A stretch of DNA of 64,000 nt from Paenibacillus oryzae (GTDB lineage Bacteria > Bacillota > Bacilli > Paenibacillales > Paenibacillaceae): assembly GCF_001675045.1 (NCBI RefSeq), contig NZ_LYPA01000080.1, forward strand, positions 310,001 through 374,000. The letters run 5' to 3'. The notes beneath the pieces are model-generated. The model had not been told where the DNA came from, made no database searches, and was given only the letters and a program-made list of their open reading frames with translations. Positions 48,250 through 57,606 of this stretch are shown piece after piece (the first letter of the stretch is position 1; every line of letters starts with the position of its first letter). The position numbers and the translations under genes were made by a program.

Positions 48250-50529
48250 TCAAGCCTCTGCCGTTGGCCTGCTGCTGTTATCCGGCTGGGCTTTCATTTT
48301 GCGGTAATCGGCTGGCGTTACGCCGAAGCTTTTTTTGAACATGCGGTGAAAATAGGAGCTGCTGGTATAGCCGCATTGTGGAGCTATGTCAACAACAGGC
48401 ATATCGCTTTGCTCCAGGTATTGCTTAGCGGCTTCCATTCTGACTTGATTAATGGCATCAACAATCGGCGTCAGCGCATATTGCTTATACAGACGGCTCA
48501 AATAAATGGGCGACATGCCCATCTCCTCCGCGATGCTGTTGAGGCTTAAGGAGGAATCGGCATACAGCTCGGATATCCGTTTGTTGATGCGGGCTATAAG
48601 CTCCTCGTGCCTGGAGGAGCGCTTGACGGAAAGCTTTTCCTGAAGCGCATCAAACAGCTTGTAGAAGGCGTCCTCGATTTCCTTCATCGTTTCCACCTGA
48701 TCCAGCGACGGCAGATGTAAATACCCAATCCCGTTCATATCCAGATTGTTGTTTTTCTGAATCGTTGACAGATGGTTGTTGACCGTCATGGACAAATGGG
48801 CGCTCGTCATCCGTACAACGTGGAACGAATAGGCCGACGTTTCCTTCAAAATGTCGGACAGCAGACGTTTGGCCTCGTCGCTTTTACCGGTCATGAGGGC
48901 ATCGGTCAGCTTCTTTTCTCTCTCCAGCGGGAAGACATAATCATTGGCTTTAAGCGCCGTGACGGACTCCGCGTCGATGATGCTGCCATGTCCGTAAAAC
49001 AGCCTGTGCATGGATGCCTCGCGCACTTCCTTGTAGAGCAGGGGAAGCTGCTCCGCGCCTTCGCCTTCACGGCCCCAGGTAATGGATAGTCCAAGCTTAA
49101 GGAAGTCCCAAGCGGATTGCTGAATCTGGTTCAGCAATTCCTTAAGCAGCTCTTGCTCGCCCGGCGCTCCCTCATCCTCAAGCGGACTTAACAGCAGCAC
49201 AACGCTGTCCTCTTCCATGTCTACCGTTTCCGCCTTGAAATAACGGGCGCTGATTTCGCCGCTTATATTCATAATTGCAAAGCGGTAAGGAAGCAAATCG
49301 TCGCCTCTTGTTTCCTTCAGGTGAGCAAAGCGGTCAATCCGGATCAGCACAACCCGATACCCGGCTTGAAAGTCGAATGTAATGCCGCTTTGCGCCATTC
49401 TCTGCATCTGTGCAGGCGTCTGCAATTTTTTTGAGCCTTGCATCAAGCCCCTCAGCCAATTTTGCCGGATGGTATAGGAGGTGTTCCTTCTTTCATTTTC
49501 CAGCATGTTCATCTGGCTTTCCATCAGCCGAATGGGCTTGTAAAGCATATGAGAAAGCAGCCAGGATACAAACAATCCCCCTGCAAGTATGCCTGCGGCA
49601 ATCCAGATTGTCCTGTTTACAATGGATGTTGTCCCTGCGGTAATTTCGCTATAGGGAGTAACCCGGACATACTGCCATTCCAGTGCATCCGGTGCGGTGT
49701 AGGAGATAAACGACTTACGTCCTTGGAAATCCGCAACGATATAGCCCGACGGCTGATTGTCTACCTCCCGTTCCAGCAAGGCCAGATCATTTATGTCTAG
49801 CTGCGCTGGTTCAAGCGTGTCACCCGACAAAAGCTGATTCTGATTATCCATAATATAAGATTTTGCGCCTCTGGGCTTAACGGCTGCCCCAATATCCCGG
49901 TTAATCCATGCGGCGGAAATATTGATAATAACGGCGGAATTAATCTGGTTGCTTTTGCCGATTGCATCATAGCCCAGATACGTATAGGCCCTGGTTGTCT
50001 GCTCGCCCTCCAGCAGCTCTGTTGTATAGGTGCGCGGAATAGGCGTAAAGGGACGATAGCTCTGGAATTGGTTCAGAATGTCCAATATTCCCTGATCCTC
50101 AAGCTCGGTCCGGCTTAATGTGCCGCCTTGTCCCTGGCGCCTGGCGGTATAAAACAGATCGCTGGCTGAATTGTAGACATAAATCGATTCAATATAAGGC
50201 ATAGAATTCAAATAATTGTCCAGCTCGTTCATAGCGATTCTAACATCATAATAGCTTGGCTCGGAATAAAACATTAACTTCGTTATCGCAAATGACCGGT
50301 AAATCTGGAAGGAGAGCGATTGTGCGTTTTCCGTCATGCTGATAACTTCCTTGCTGGTTTGCGCCAGGTTGCTGGCATCGGATTGATACGTTTTACGCAG
50401 ATCAAGCTGCATATAGGCAAAGAAGTAAAATAGCGACGATACCAACAGTGTCAGCGCGATGCACAAGGACGTCGTAAAGAGCAGCTTTCCGTAAAGCTTC
50501 CCATTGCTCTTCCATGAAAAAGCTGACAT
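48250..50529 (-). CDS. Membrane-bound AraC-family regulator with extracytoplasmic sensor
   Basis: A 759-residue protein. A transmembrane helix (about 15-38), an extracytoplasmic sensor domain (about 40-300), a second helix (about 305-325), a cytoplasmic linker and a C-terminal AraC helix-turn-helix pair (about 655-750: LNSIAEEMGMSPIYLSRLYKQY, then VVDIAPQCGYTSSSYFHRMFKKSFGVTP). This is the YesS/YtdP-type one-component regulator common in Paenibacillus next to carbohydrate ABC transporters. It is divergent from such a transporter, its likely target. ATG 50529 follows AAAGGGGG. A cre-like site lies 60 nt upstream. Confidence 0.92.
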   Translation of the reverse strand: MSAFSWKSNGKLYGKLLFTTSLCIALTLLVSSLFYFFAYMQLDLRKTYQSDASNLAQTSKEVISMTENAQSLSFQIYRSFAITKLMFYSEPSYYDVRIAMNELDNYLNSMPYIESIYVYNSASDLFYTARRQGQGGTLSRTELEDQGILDILNQFQSYRPFTPIPRTYTTELLEGEQTTRAYTYLGYDAIGKSNQINSAVIINISAAWINRDIGAAVKPRGAKSYIMDNQNQLLSGDTLEPAQLDINDLALLEREVDNQPSGYIVADFQGRKSFISYTAPDALEWQYVRVTPYSEITAGTTSIVNRTIWIAAGILAGGLFVSWLLSHMLYKPIRLMESQMNMLENERRNTSYTIRQNWLRGLMQGSKKLQTPAQMQRMAQSGITFDFQAGYRVVLIRIDRFAHLKETRGDDLLPYRFAIMNISGEISARYFKAETVDMEEDSVVLLLSPLEDEGAPGEQELLKELLNQIQQSAWDFLKLGLSITWGREGEGAEQLPLLYKEVREASMHRLFYGHGSIIDAESVTALKANDYVFPLEREKKLTDALMTGKSDEAKRLLSDILKETSAYSFHVVRMTSAHLSMTVNNHLSTIQKNNNLDMNGIGYLHLPSLDQVETMKEIEDAFYKLFDALQEKLSVKRSSRHEELIARINKRISELYADSSLSLNSIAEEMGMSPIYLSRLYKQYALTPIVDAINQVRMEAAKQYLEQSDMPVVDIAPQCGYTSSSYFHRMFKKSFGVTPADYRKMKAQPDNSSRPTAEA

Positions 50530-50587
50530 TGCAATCCCCCTTTAACCAGACTTTCAGCGAACAGCTTGTGATCTGTGCGCCCTTTTT

Positions 50588-50601
50588 AGAAAGCGTTTTC
50601 T
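50588..50601 (-). promoter_or_regulatory. cre-like site (catabolite control)
   Basis: AGAAAGCGTTTTCT resembles the CcpA-binding cre consensus (TGWAANCGNTNWCA) except at the outermost bases. It lies 59 nt before the AraC regulator start, in a 455-bp divergent region (50530-50984). Confidence 0.5.
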
Positions 50602-50975
50602 TTTTTTGTTTTTTTATTATAAGGTGCAGTGTGAAGCAAAACAATGAATTAAATGGATATTGGTGAACCGAACCCCAAAACCGACAGTGAACAATTTTAA
50701 CTTTAATGAACTTTATCACCGCAAATGCCTGTCCCGCGGGCTTTTGCTTGTGCCTCGCCGTTTTACACAATGATACTAATTGTTCAATTCGGTTTTCTTC
50801 TTTTTGTTCACTTTCCTTGATATTGTGCTCTTTCGCATAGCTGCTTTACGGTCGTACACTAAAGGCAGTTCAAGCGACCGATGCGGCGGCATGCATTAAG
50901 AACTTCGGCATCATCCTGTAACCGCTTTTACGGACAGCCGCATCACATTTAAATTACGCACGCATCGAAGGGAGA

Positions 50976-50984
50976 ATGCAACAC
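50976..50984 (+). other. Start-codon choice for the first permease
   Basis: ATG 50976 is only 1 nt from the GAAGGGAG ribosome binding site (50967-50974), while the in-frame ATG at 50985 is 10 nt away. The later ATG is the more likely start. Confidence 0.55.
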
Positions 50985-51908
50985 ATGCAAAGGAAGAGTG
51001 GGTTACTGAAGGAACTGGTGGTAAACCGGCTGCTGTTTCTGATGCTCTTGCCAACTGTACTATTTTTTCTAATCAATTCTTATACCCCGATGGTGGGCAT
51101 CTATTATGCATTTACTCGGTTCGACTTCAATACCAGCTTGTTCAACAGCCAATTTGTTGGTCTGCAGAACTTTGAGTTTCTATGGAAATCAGGTGTTTTA
51201 GCCAGATTAACTTTTAATACCATTGGCTACAACCTAGCGTTCATCTTATTGGGCAATGTGCTTGCGATCGCCTTGGCGGTGCTGATTAGTGAACTAAGGC
51301 TGAAATGGTTCAAAAAGCTGACTCAATCTATTATGTTCCTGCCTTATTTCGTATCCTTTGTTATTCTCAGCGTTATCGTGTACAACATGTTCAACTACGA
51401 AAGCGGTTTTTTGAATACGTTTTTAGCCAAGCTTGGCGCAGAACCGCTGGATATCTATAATATGCCATGGATTTGGATTTTTCTGATTATCATCTTTTAT
51501 CTTTGGAAAAATATCGGCTACAGCATGGTTATTTATCTGGCTTCCATAACAGGCATCAGCGAAGAGTATTACGAAGCCGCCAAGATCGACGGCGCGAATA
51601 TCTTCCAACGGATCTGGTATATAACAATTCCCATGCTGAAAACAACGTTTGTTATGCTTTTGCTTTTTGCTCTTGGCAGCATCATGAAAGGGCAGTTCGA
51701 TTTGTTCTATCAGCTAGTTGGAAATAACGGAATGCTATATAACACGACAGATATTCTGGACACCTACGTATACCGTTCGCTGAAGGTTACCTTTGATATC
51801 GGGATGTCGACAGCAGCCGGCCTGTATCAATCGCTATTCGGATTTATTCTGATCATGACGGTGAATGCCATTATCAAAAAAATCAACGACGAATACGCCT
51901 TGTTCTAG
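50985..51908 (+). CDS. Sugar ABC transporter permease, LplB type
   Basis: A 307-residue permease with six membrane helices and the EAA-loop YYEAAKIDGANIFQRIWYITIPM (about 190-212). The N-terminal LKELVVNRLLFLMLLPTVLFFLINSYTPM segment is typical of the LplB/YtcP/UgpA group. It is the first gene of a permease-permease-binding protein operon, divergent from the membrane AraC regulator. The substrate is probably an oligosaccharide such as a pectin or xylan fragment; this is inferred from the family. Confidence 0.92.
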   Translation: MQRKSGLLKELVVNRLLFLMLLPTVLFFLINSYTPMVGIYYAFTRFDFNTSLFNSQFVGLQNFEFLWKSGVLARLTFNTIGYNLAFILLGNVLAIALAVLISELRLKWFKKLTQSIMFLPYFVSFVILSVIVYNMFNYESGFLNTFLAKLGAEPLDIYNMPWIWIFLIIIFYLWKNIGYSMVIYLASITGISEEYYEAAKIDGANIFQRIWYITIPMLKTTFVMLLLFALGSIMKGQFDLFYQLVGNNGMLYNTTDILDTYVYRSLKVTFDIGMSTAAGLYQSLFGFILIMTVNAIIKKINDEYALF

Positions 51909-51956
51909 ATAAAGGCTGCTTCCTTATCAGTTAGCGATGAAAGCGGGAGGTTTACA

Positions 51957-52847
51957 ATGAAAATTAAAGACGACAATTATATGAAGTGGTTCAGGCTGTT
52001 AGCTTTTGTTGTTATTCTGCTCACCAGCGTAGCCTGTCTGTTTCCGCTTCTGCTTATTATCTCGGCTTCACTTACTCAGAACGAAGCCATTATCAGGGAC
52101 GGTTACAATCTTATCCCAACCGTATTTTCACTGGAGGGCTACAAGACGGTGTTCCGGTTTCCGGAACAGGTTCTAAGAGCGTACGGAATCACAGGCTTCG
52201 CCACTGTTACCGGCACCCTGCTGGGACTGTTCTTTATGACAATGGCGGGTTACGTGCTTCAGCGAAAGGATTTTAAATATCGCAACTTCTTTGCTTTCAT
52301 GATTTATTTCACGACGTTATTTGGCGGCGGTCTGGTGCCATGGTACATTCTGTTAACTAAATATTTGAAGCTGACGGATACGTACACTGTTTTGATATTC
52401 CCCGGCCTTATGACGCCGTTTCTTATTATATTGATGAAAAACTTTATTCGCTCTGCAGTGCCGGATGAGGTCATCGAATCCGCCAAGATCGACGGCGCCA
52501 ACGATTTCACGATCTACAGCCGGATTGTGCTTCACCTGTCCATGCCCGGCATCGCGACGGTTGGTTTGTTCCTGGCGCTCCAATATTGGAATGACTGGTT
52601 CACATCCTCGTTGTTCATCAACGATACAAACATGTACCAGCTGCAGTATTACCTGTACAACGTCATTAATGCCATGAGCTTCGTGGCGCAAATGGGTGCA
52701 GGCACAGGTGTTTCGATTGGCGACCTGCCAACGGAATCCACGAAAATGGCAATGGCTATTATTGTCACAGGCCCCATTCTATTCTTGTATCCGTTCGTAC
52801 AGCGTTATTTTGTCAAGGGTCTTACGATCGGAGCGGTAAAAGGTTAG
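51957..52847 (+). CDS. Sugar ABC transporter permease, LplC/YtcP type
   Basis: A 296-residue permease with six membrane helices and the EAA-loop VIESAKIDGANDFTIYSRIVLHLSMP (about 172-197). ATG 51957 follows GGGAGG, 48 nt after the first permease. It forms a heterodimer with LplB-type partner. No ATPase gene is in the operon; such systems use a shared MsmX-type ATPase. Confidence 0.92.
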   Translation: MKIKDDNYMKWFRLLAFVVILLTSVACLFPLLLIISASLTQNEAIIRDGYNLIPTVFSLEGYKTVFRFPEQVLRAYGITGFATVTGTLLGLFFMTMAGYVLQRKDFKYRNFFAFMIYFTTLFGGGLVPWYILLTKYLKLTDTYTVLIFPGLMTPFLIILMKNFIRSAVPDEVIESAKIDGANDFTIYSRIVLHLSMPGIATVGLFLALQYWNDWFTSSLFINDTNMYQLQYYLYNVINAMSFVAQMGAGTGVSIGDLPTESTKMAMAIIVTGPILFLYPFVQRYFVKGLTIGAVKG

Positions 52848-52920
52848 AACCGGACGGAGGCAAAGCCTTCGCTACTGGCTAACATAGAGGAAAGCATGAT
52901 AAAAAGGGAGGATATTAAAG

Positions 52921-54510
52921 ATGAAAAAATCAGCAAAGGCCTTATCCGTACTGCTATCCTTTGTACTCGTTGCCGTATTGCTTGCGGCATGCTCGAGTAA
53001 TGGCGGAACAGCAACTCCTACAGCTTCGCCAGAGTCTTCGCAAGCAACAAATGAAGGAAGCGGAACAGACGGAGAAGGAGCCAAACCCGGCATAGACACC
53101 TCCAAGGCAGTCGAGCTTCAATTCTACATGCTGGGTGATGCGCCCAAGGACTTGTCGTCCATTCAGGACGCAATTAACAAAATGGCAAAAGAAGATCTCA
53201 ATGCAACCGTTAAATTCAACTATACATCTTGGACGGACTGGGATCAAAAGTACAAATTGCTGCTTGGCTCCGGCCAACAGGTTGACCTGATCTTTACTGC
53301 AGAATGGACACAATATCAATCCTATGCCAAACGCGGCGCATTCCTGCCGCTTGATGAGCTGCTGCCTGTAGCTGCTCCTGCTTTGTATGATTTTGTGCCA
53401 AAAGATATGTGGGAAGCTGTAAAAATCGACGATAAGATTTACACAGTTCCTGCTACGTACAAGGAATATGTAACAGACGGCTTTGTATGGAGAGAAGATT
53501 TGCGCAAGAAATATAACCTGCCTAAACCGGTAGATATCGAAACTTTTGAGCAATATCTGGACGGTATCAAGAAAAACGAGCCTAATGTAACGCCTCTTTC
53601 GATGAACTCCGATGTTAAAACCAATCTGATGGACCGCTTCAGAGCGATTTCCGGCACACCTATTGGCGCGCTTCCATACGGTCTTGATGTAGATTACCAT
53701 TCCCCAAGTGAAATGACAGCTTATTGGGGCACGGAAGAGCATAAGCAGGACCTGGTAACGATGAAGCGTTGGCAAGACAACGGCTATATGGTGAAAAACG
53801 TGCTGGCCGTGAAGGATACGATGCAGGATCAGATTACTAGCGGTAAAGCCGCAGCTATTCTGGGCGACAACCCGACTCGTTTCAACGACATGGTTATCAA
53901 AATTCAAGCGACTCATCCTGACTGGGAACTGGGCTATTATCCATTCCCGCTGACTAATGGTTTGGCTACTCCGGTACATCCGATTCACAACGGCTTTGCC
54001 GTTCCTGCAAGCAGCAAAAACGCAGAGCGCGCATTGGCCTTCTATGAAAAAATGGTGACGGACAAACGTTACAATCTGCTTACACAATATGGCGTTGAGG
54101 GAACGAACTACGAAATTGTTGACGGCTACTACAGCATGATCGGAGATTCCAATTCCAACGGCTTTCCGCGTGAAGGCATGAACGGCTGGGCTTGGCGGAA
54201 TCCAGAGTATATGCTGTTCGACAAAAACTATGACGGCGTTAAAGCAATCTTCGACGAGCTGGACAAAATTCAGGTTCCAGACAAGTTTACTGGTTTTGCA
54301 GAGGACTACACGACTTATCAGGCAGAAAGAGCAGCTCTTGAGCAGGTAGAAAAGCAATATCTGTTCCCGCTGAATGCGGGCATTGTCAAGGACATTGACG
54401 CCGGTTTGAAAACATTTATGGAAAAAGCAAACCAGGCGGGCCTCGAAAAAATTCAGGCTGAATACAAAAAGCAATGGCTGCAATATGTGCAGGAGCAAGG
54501 AATTAAATAA
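52921..54510 (+). CDS. Extracellular solute-binding lipoprotein, LplA/YtcQ type
   Basis: A 529-residue lipoprotein: signal peptide with lipobox LLAAC (Cys at about 23), a Ser/Thr/Gly-rich linker (about 24-60), then a binding-protein fold with GVEGTNYEIVDGYYSM and PSKN-like PASSKNAERALAFYEKM. This fits the large LplA/YtcQ binding proteins that deliver oligosaccharides to LplBC permeases. ATG 52921 lies behind AAAAAGGGAGG. The gene is followed by a strong terminator. Confidence 0.92.
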   Translation: MKKSAKALSVLLSFVLVAVLLAACSSNGGTATPTASPESSQATNEGSGTDGEGAKPGIDTSKAVELQFYMLGDAPKDLSSIQDAINKMAKEDLNATVKFNYTSWTDWDQKYKLLLGSGQQVDLIFTAEWTQYQSYAKRGAFLPLDELLPVAAPALYDFVPKDMWEAVKIDDKIYTVPATYKEYVTDGFVWREDLRKKYNLPKPVDIETFEQYLDGIKKNEPNVTPLSMNSDVKTNLMDRFRAISGTPIGALPYGLDVDYHSPSEMTAYWGTEEHKQDLVTMKRWQDNGYMVKNVLAVKDTMQDQITSGKAAAILGDNPTRFNDMVIKIQATHPDWELGYYPFPLTNGLATPVHPIHNGFAVPASSKNAERALAFYEKMVTDKRYNLLTQYGVEGTNYEIVDGYYSMIGDSNSNGFPREGMNGWAWRNPEYMLFDKNYDGVKAIFDELDKIQVPDKFTGFAEDYTTYQAERAALEQVEKQYLFPLNAGIVKDIDAGLKTFMEKANQAGLEKIQAEYKKQWLQYVQEQGIK

Positions 54511-54529
54511 ATAAAGCTCATGAAATGAA

Positions 54530-54580
54530 AAATGCGGTTTCATGGATGTCCTGCGGACGTCTATGGAGCCGCATTTTTTG
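54530..54580 (+). terminator. Intrinsic terminator of the sugar transporter operon
   Basis: AATGCGG-TTTCAT-GGATGTC pairs with GACGTC-TATGGA-GCCGCATT across a short loop and is followed by TTTTTT. Confidence 0.85.
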
Positions 54581-54601
54581 GGCATAAGTTCGGTCAATTC
54601 T

Positions 54602-54630
54602 GCGACAGGGGGGCCGCTCTGTGATAAAAT
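54602..54630 (+). promoter_or_regulatory. Probable promoter of the Gfo/Idh gene
   Basis: GCGACA (54602-54607), 17-nt G-rich spacer, TAAAAT (54625-54630), about 80 nt before the gene start. Confidence 0.5.
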
Positions 54631-54710
54631 GACTCTGTAAGGTTGAACTCGCACTCTTGCACTAAAAAGGCATTCACTACTTTTCATCAAAAAAGGAGCT
54701 GGAATGTAAG

Positions 54711-55700
54711 ATGTCGGAAAAAAGCATCAAATGGGGCGTTTTTGGCCCGGGCTGGATCTCGTCCAAATTTGTTAAGGACCTTAAGTTTGCCAAAGGAGCG
54801 GAATTGATCGCAGTTGGCGGCAGAAGATTGGAGAAGGCCGTACAATTTGCGAAAACCTATAACATTCCGAGGGCTTACGGTTCAGTTGAAGAGCTGGCGC
54901 AGGACCCCGATGTAGATATTGTTTACGTTGGCACGCTTCACACTGTACATAAAGAAAATGCGTTAGCGCTGCTAAAGGGCGGCAAATCGGTGCTTTGCGA
55001 AAAACCTTTTACGATGAATGAAGGGGAAGCGGCGGAGCTGATTCAGACAGCGCGGGAGCATGGCGTATTTCTGATGGAAGCTATGTGGACGCGTTATTTG
55101 CCGCCCATTATAAAAGTCAGACAGTGGCTTGCTGAAGGGAGAATCGGCGAGGTGCGGATGCTGAAGGCGGATTTCGGCTTCAACATCGGCTGGAATCCCG
55201 GCAGCCGGCTGCTGGACCCTGCTCAGGGCGGCGGAGCGCTGCTGGATGCGGGCATTTACCCGGTATCCTTTGCATCCATGGTGTTCGGCCAGCAGCCGGA
55301 AACCATTTCAAGCGTCGCTTCCATCGGCAAAACGGGCGTGGACGAGCAATTTTCGCTGTTGTTTGGTTATCCCGGGGGCCGCAGCGCGGTGTTGAACGGA
55401 GCCGTGCAGCTTGGAATGGTTAATGACGCTTATATTTATGGCACGGAGGGGTATATCCGTATTCCAGACTTTCTGTTCGGCAAATCCGCAACCCTGTTCG
55501 CCAAGGATAAGGAGCCGGAGCATTATGCCGATGCCCGGGAAGCGGAGGGGTATGCCTTCGAGGCGGAAGAGGCTATGGCATGCTTGCGCGAAGGAAAGCT
55601 GGAGTCTAGTATAATGCCTCTTTCGGAAACGCAGGCTATTATGGGAACGCTCGACGAAATCCGCAAGCAGTGGGGTTTGGTATATAGCGCAGACAAGTAA
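54711..55700 (+). CDS. Gfo/Idh/MocA-family oxidoreductase
   Basis: A 329-residue NAD(P)-dependent sugar oxidoreductase. The Rossmann motif is a variant (GPGWISSKF, residues about 12-20, in place of GxGxIG). VLCEKPFTMNEGEA (about 93-106) carries the catalytic-region Lys of the family, and GGGALLDAGIYPVSFA lies at about 173-188. It resembles trans-1,2-dihydrobenzene-1,2-diol or glucose-fructose oxidoreductase-like members; the substrate is unknown. ATG 54711 follows AAAAGGAGCTGG. It may process sugars brought in by the transporter upstream, but has its own promoter. Confidence 0.92.
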   Translation: MSEKSIKWGVFGPGWISSKFVKDLKFAKGAELIAVGGRRLEKAVQFAKTYNIPRAYGSVEELAQDPDVDIVYVGTLHTVHKENALALLKGGKSVLCEKPFTMNEGEAAELIQTAREHGVFLMEAMWTRYLPPIIKVRQWLAEGRIGEVRMLKADFGFNIGWNPGSRLLDPAQGGGALLDAGIYPVSFASMVFGQQPETISSVASIGKTGVDEQFSLLFGYPGGRSAVLNGAVQLGMVNDAYIYGTEGYIRIPDFLFGKSATLFAKDKEPEHYADAREAEGYAFEAEEAMACLREGKLESSIMPLSETQAIMGTLDEIRKQWGLVYSADK

Positions 55701-55722
55701 GAAGAAGGATGATTAATCCAGA

Positions 55723-56349
55723 ATGAATACAATAGCATTGCTGTCCTCGTGGACGGAAGGCGATCTCAGGGCATGGCTGGAGCACTTTCGCTCCTTCGGG
55801 CCGCTTCCCGGTATTTTGCTTACCTTTATGAAATCATTTGTGCCGCCGCTGCCTACCATGGTTATTATCGGATTAAACGCTGCTGTTTATGGTCTCTGGC
55901 AGGGGTTTCTTTACTCCTGGATCGGCATTGTTAGCGGATGTCTAACGACGTTTATGCTGGTCCGCAAGGCGTCGAATCTGCGTTATGTGCAGAGATGGCG
56001 GCAAAAGCCCAAGGTACAGAAGGCATTGCACTGGGCCAGGCGCAACGCGTTCAGCTACGTGTTTGTGCTAAGCCTGTTTCCGATGGGGCCGTTCGTTGCT
56101 GTCAATGTGGCGGCCGCGGTGTCCGGCATGACGGTTCGCTCTTATCTCGCGGCGCTTCTGCCTGGCAAGGCGATCATGATTTTTTATGTTTCCTATATCG
56201 GATATGATCTGGAGCGCTTTGCCCGGCGTCCCTGGGAGATCGTCTTTATTGTCCTGTTCGTAGCACTTGCCTGGTGGATTAGCCGCAAGGTTGAAGCCCA
56301 TTTCACCAAAATGGGGCAGCTTGACGAAAGCGGGGAAAGCAGCAATTAA
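55723..56349 (+). CDS. VTT-domain (DedA/TVP38-like) membrane protein
   Basis: A 208-residue protein with about five hydrophobic segments and the SNARE-associated/VTT pattern: a re-entrant PPLPTMVIIGLNAAVYG region (about 40-60) and SLFPMGPFVAVNVAAAVSGMTVRSYLAALLPGKAIM (about 122-158). Family members act in lipid scrambling or flux of undecaprenyl phosphate. It is 22 nt after the oxidoreductase, with an AGAAGGATG site, so likely co-transcribed. The following gene handles undecaprenyl phosphate too, which is suggestive. Confidence 0.85.
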   Translation: MNTIALLSSWTEGDLRAWLEHFRSFGPLPGILLTFMKSFVPPLPTMVIIGLNAAVYGLWQGFLYSWIGIVSGCLTTFMLVRKASNLRYVQRWRQKPKVQKALHWARRNAFSYVFVLSLFPMGPFVAVNVAAAVSGMTVRSYLAALLPGKAIMIFYVSYIGYDLERFARRPWEIVFIVLFVALAWWISRKVEAHFTKMGQLDESGESSN

Positions 56350-56445
56350 TCGCAAGGTATTGCAAGAAACATACGGTAGAGAATAAAAGAGGGAGCATGC
56401 CGGCGTTGCGGCGCGCTTTCTCTTTTTCCTGTATTTCCCTATCAT

Positions 56446-56474
56446 TCGACAGCGCCGCGCAAAAAAAGTATAAT
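56446..56474 (+). promoter_or_regulatory. Strong sigma-A promoter directly before the TagO-like gene
   Basis: TCGACA (56446-56451), exactly 17 nt, then perfect TATAAT (56469-56474). The expected start of transcription is near 56480-56481, only about 4-5 nt before ATG 56485. Confidence 0.7.
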
Positions 56475-56484
56475 AGAGACTGCA

Positions 56485-57477
56485 ATGTTAATAATGGATA
56501 TGGTGGTGGACCACATTTCTTACGTAATTGCATTCCTGATATCGTTTGTTGTTGTTTATCTGCTGATTCCTCCGTTCAGCAAGCTGGCCTTCAAGCTTGA
56601 TTTTGTGGACAAGCCCCGCAAGGATGTGGAGCGCAAGCTTCATCGGGAGCCGATTCCGCTGACGGCAAGTTATGCCATCTTTATCGGTTTTTTTGCAGCC
56701 TATCTGCTTGTGTCCAGAGAGATCAACCGGGAGACGGCGGCTTTGTTTGCAGGGGGCGTTATGCTGCTCGTTATCGGAACCATTGACGACTGGTACAAAA
56801 CAAAAGGGAAGGACTTTCCGGCCTTGCCCAAGCTGATTGTGCAGATGTCGGCTGCGGTGCTCGTATATGCATCGGGCGTTGTGTTTACGGGCTTCGTGAA
56901 TCCCTTCTCCGGAGATTACATAGAGCTTCCCGTCATTTTGCAGTTTGTGCTGACTATATTGTGGATATTTGGTGTAACGACAGTTATTAACTTTTCGGAC
57001 GGACTGGACGGTCTTGCAGGCGGCCTGTCGGCTATATCCGCCGCTACGCTGTTTGTTGTTGCGCTGGCAATGGGACAATCCAATTCCGCCATTATGGCTG
57101 TTATTCTTGTGGGCGTTACCTTGGCCTATCTGCGCTTTAACAAACCGCCGGCAAAGGTATTTATGGGAGATGCGGGAGCAACCTTCCTGGGATTCGTGCT
57201 TGCGGTGATCGCTCTGGACGGCGCTTTCAAGCAAGCAACGGTGCTGTCGCTGTTTATTCCGATTTTGGCGCTGGGCGTTCCTATTTTTGATAATTTGTTC
57301 GTTGTCGTCAAACGGTTTATTCAAGGCAAGTCCATTTATCAGGCGGACGCCAGCCAAGCTCATTACCGTCTTCTGCGGGCGGGGCTGAACCACAAGCAGG
57401 CCCTGCTGTTTCTCATTCTGCTAAGCACCTGTCTCGGCCTGTCCTCTATCATTTTGATGCTGGTACAGGTTGTCTGA
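56485..57477 (+). CDS. Undecaprenyl-phosphate sugar-1-phosphate transferase (TagO/MraY family)
   Basis: A 330-residue protein with about ten membrane helices. It shows the family motifs DFVDKPRKDVERKLHREPIP (about 33), GTIDDWY (the DD motif, about 97), NFSDGLDGLAGG (about 170), FMGDAGATFLGF (about 229) and the C-terminal HYRLLRAGLNHKQ. It transfers GlcNAc-1-P or similar to undecaprenyl phosphate to begin teichoic acid or other wall-glycan synthesis. No ribosome binding site precedes ATG 56485. The -10 box is 10 nt upstream, so the mRNA is leaderless or nearly so, or a later ATG (56494 or 56500) is used. Confidence 0.9.
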   Translation: MLIMDMVVDHISYVIAFLISFVVVYLLIPPFSKLAFKLDFVDKPRKDVERKLHREPIPLTASYAIFIGFFAAYLLVSREINRETAALFAGGVMLLVIGTIDDWYKTKGKDFPALPKLIVQMSAAVLVYASGVVFTGFVNPFSGDYIELPVILQFVLTILWIFGVTTVINFSDGLDGLAGGLSAISAATLFVVALAMGQSNSAIMAVILVGVTLAYLRFNKPPAKVFMGDAGATFLGFVLAVIALDGAFKQATVLSLFIPILALGVPIFDNLFVVVKRFIQGKSIYQADASQAHYRLLRAGLNHKQALLFLILLSTCLGLSSIILMLVQVV

Positions 57478-57494
57478 ATAGCTGATTCAAATGG

Positions 57495-57532
57495 CAGCGA
57501 AGAGCCGTTTTCTACGGCGCTTCGCTGTTTTT
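57495..57532 (+). terminator. Intrinsic terminator of the TagO-like gene
   Basis: CAGCGAAGAGCCG (57495-57507) pairs with CGGCGCTTCGCTG (57515-57527), then TTTTT. Confidence 0.9.
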
Positions 57533-57540
57533 GCGTTATG

Positions 57541-57581
57541 TTGGACTTATATAGTTGTATTTAGATAATAAATTTGTTATC
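57541..57581 (+). promoter_or_regulatory. MarR-gene promoter with overlapping dyad operator
   Basis: TTGGAC (57541-57546), 17 nt, GATAAT (57564-57569). The -10 box is the left end of an 18-bp near-perfect palindrome GATAATAAATTTGTTATC (57564-57581, one mismatched pair). A repressor bound there would block the promoter; autoregulation by the MarR protein is the natural reading. Confidence 0.65.
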
Positions 57582-57606
57582 GTGTTGACAGAAGAGGTGA
57601 TTGCGA

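Noticed and set aside
52954..54690. 578-codon minus-strand frame opposite the LplA-type binding protein
   Set aside because: It is antisense to a complete lipoprotein gene, has no start signal and crosses the terminator of the sugar operon.
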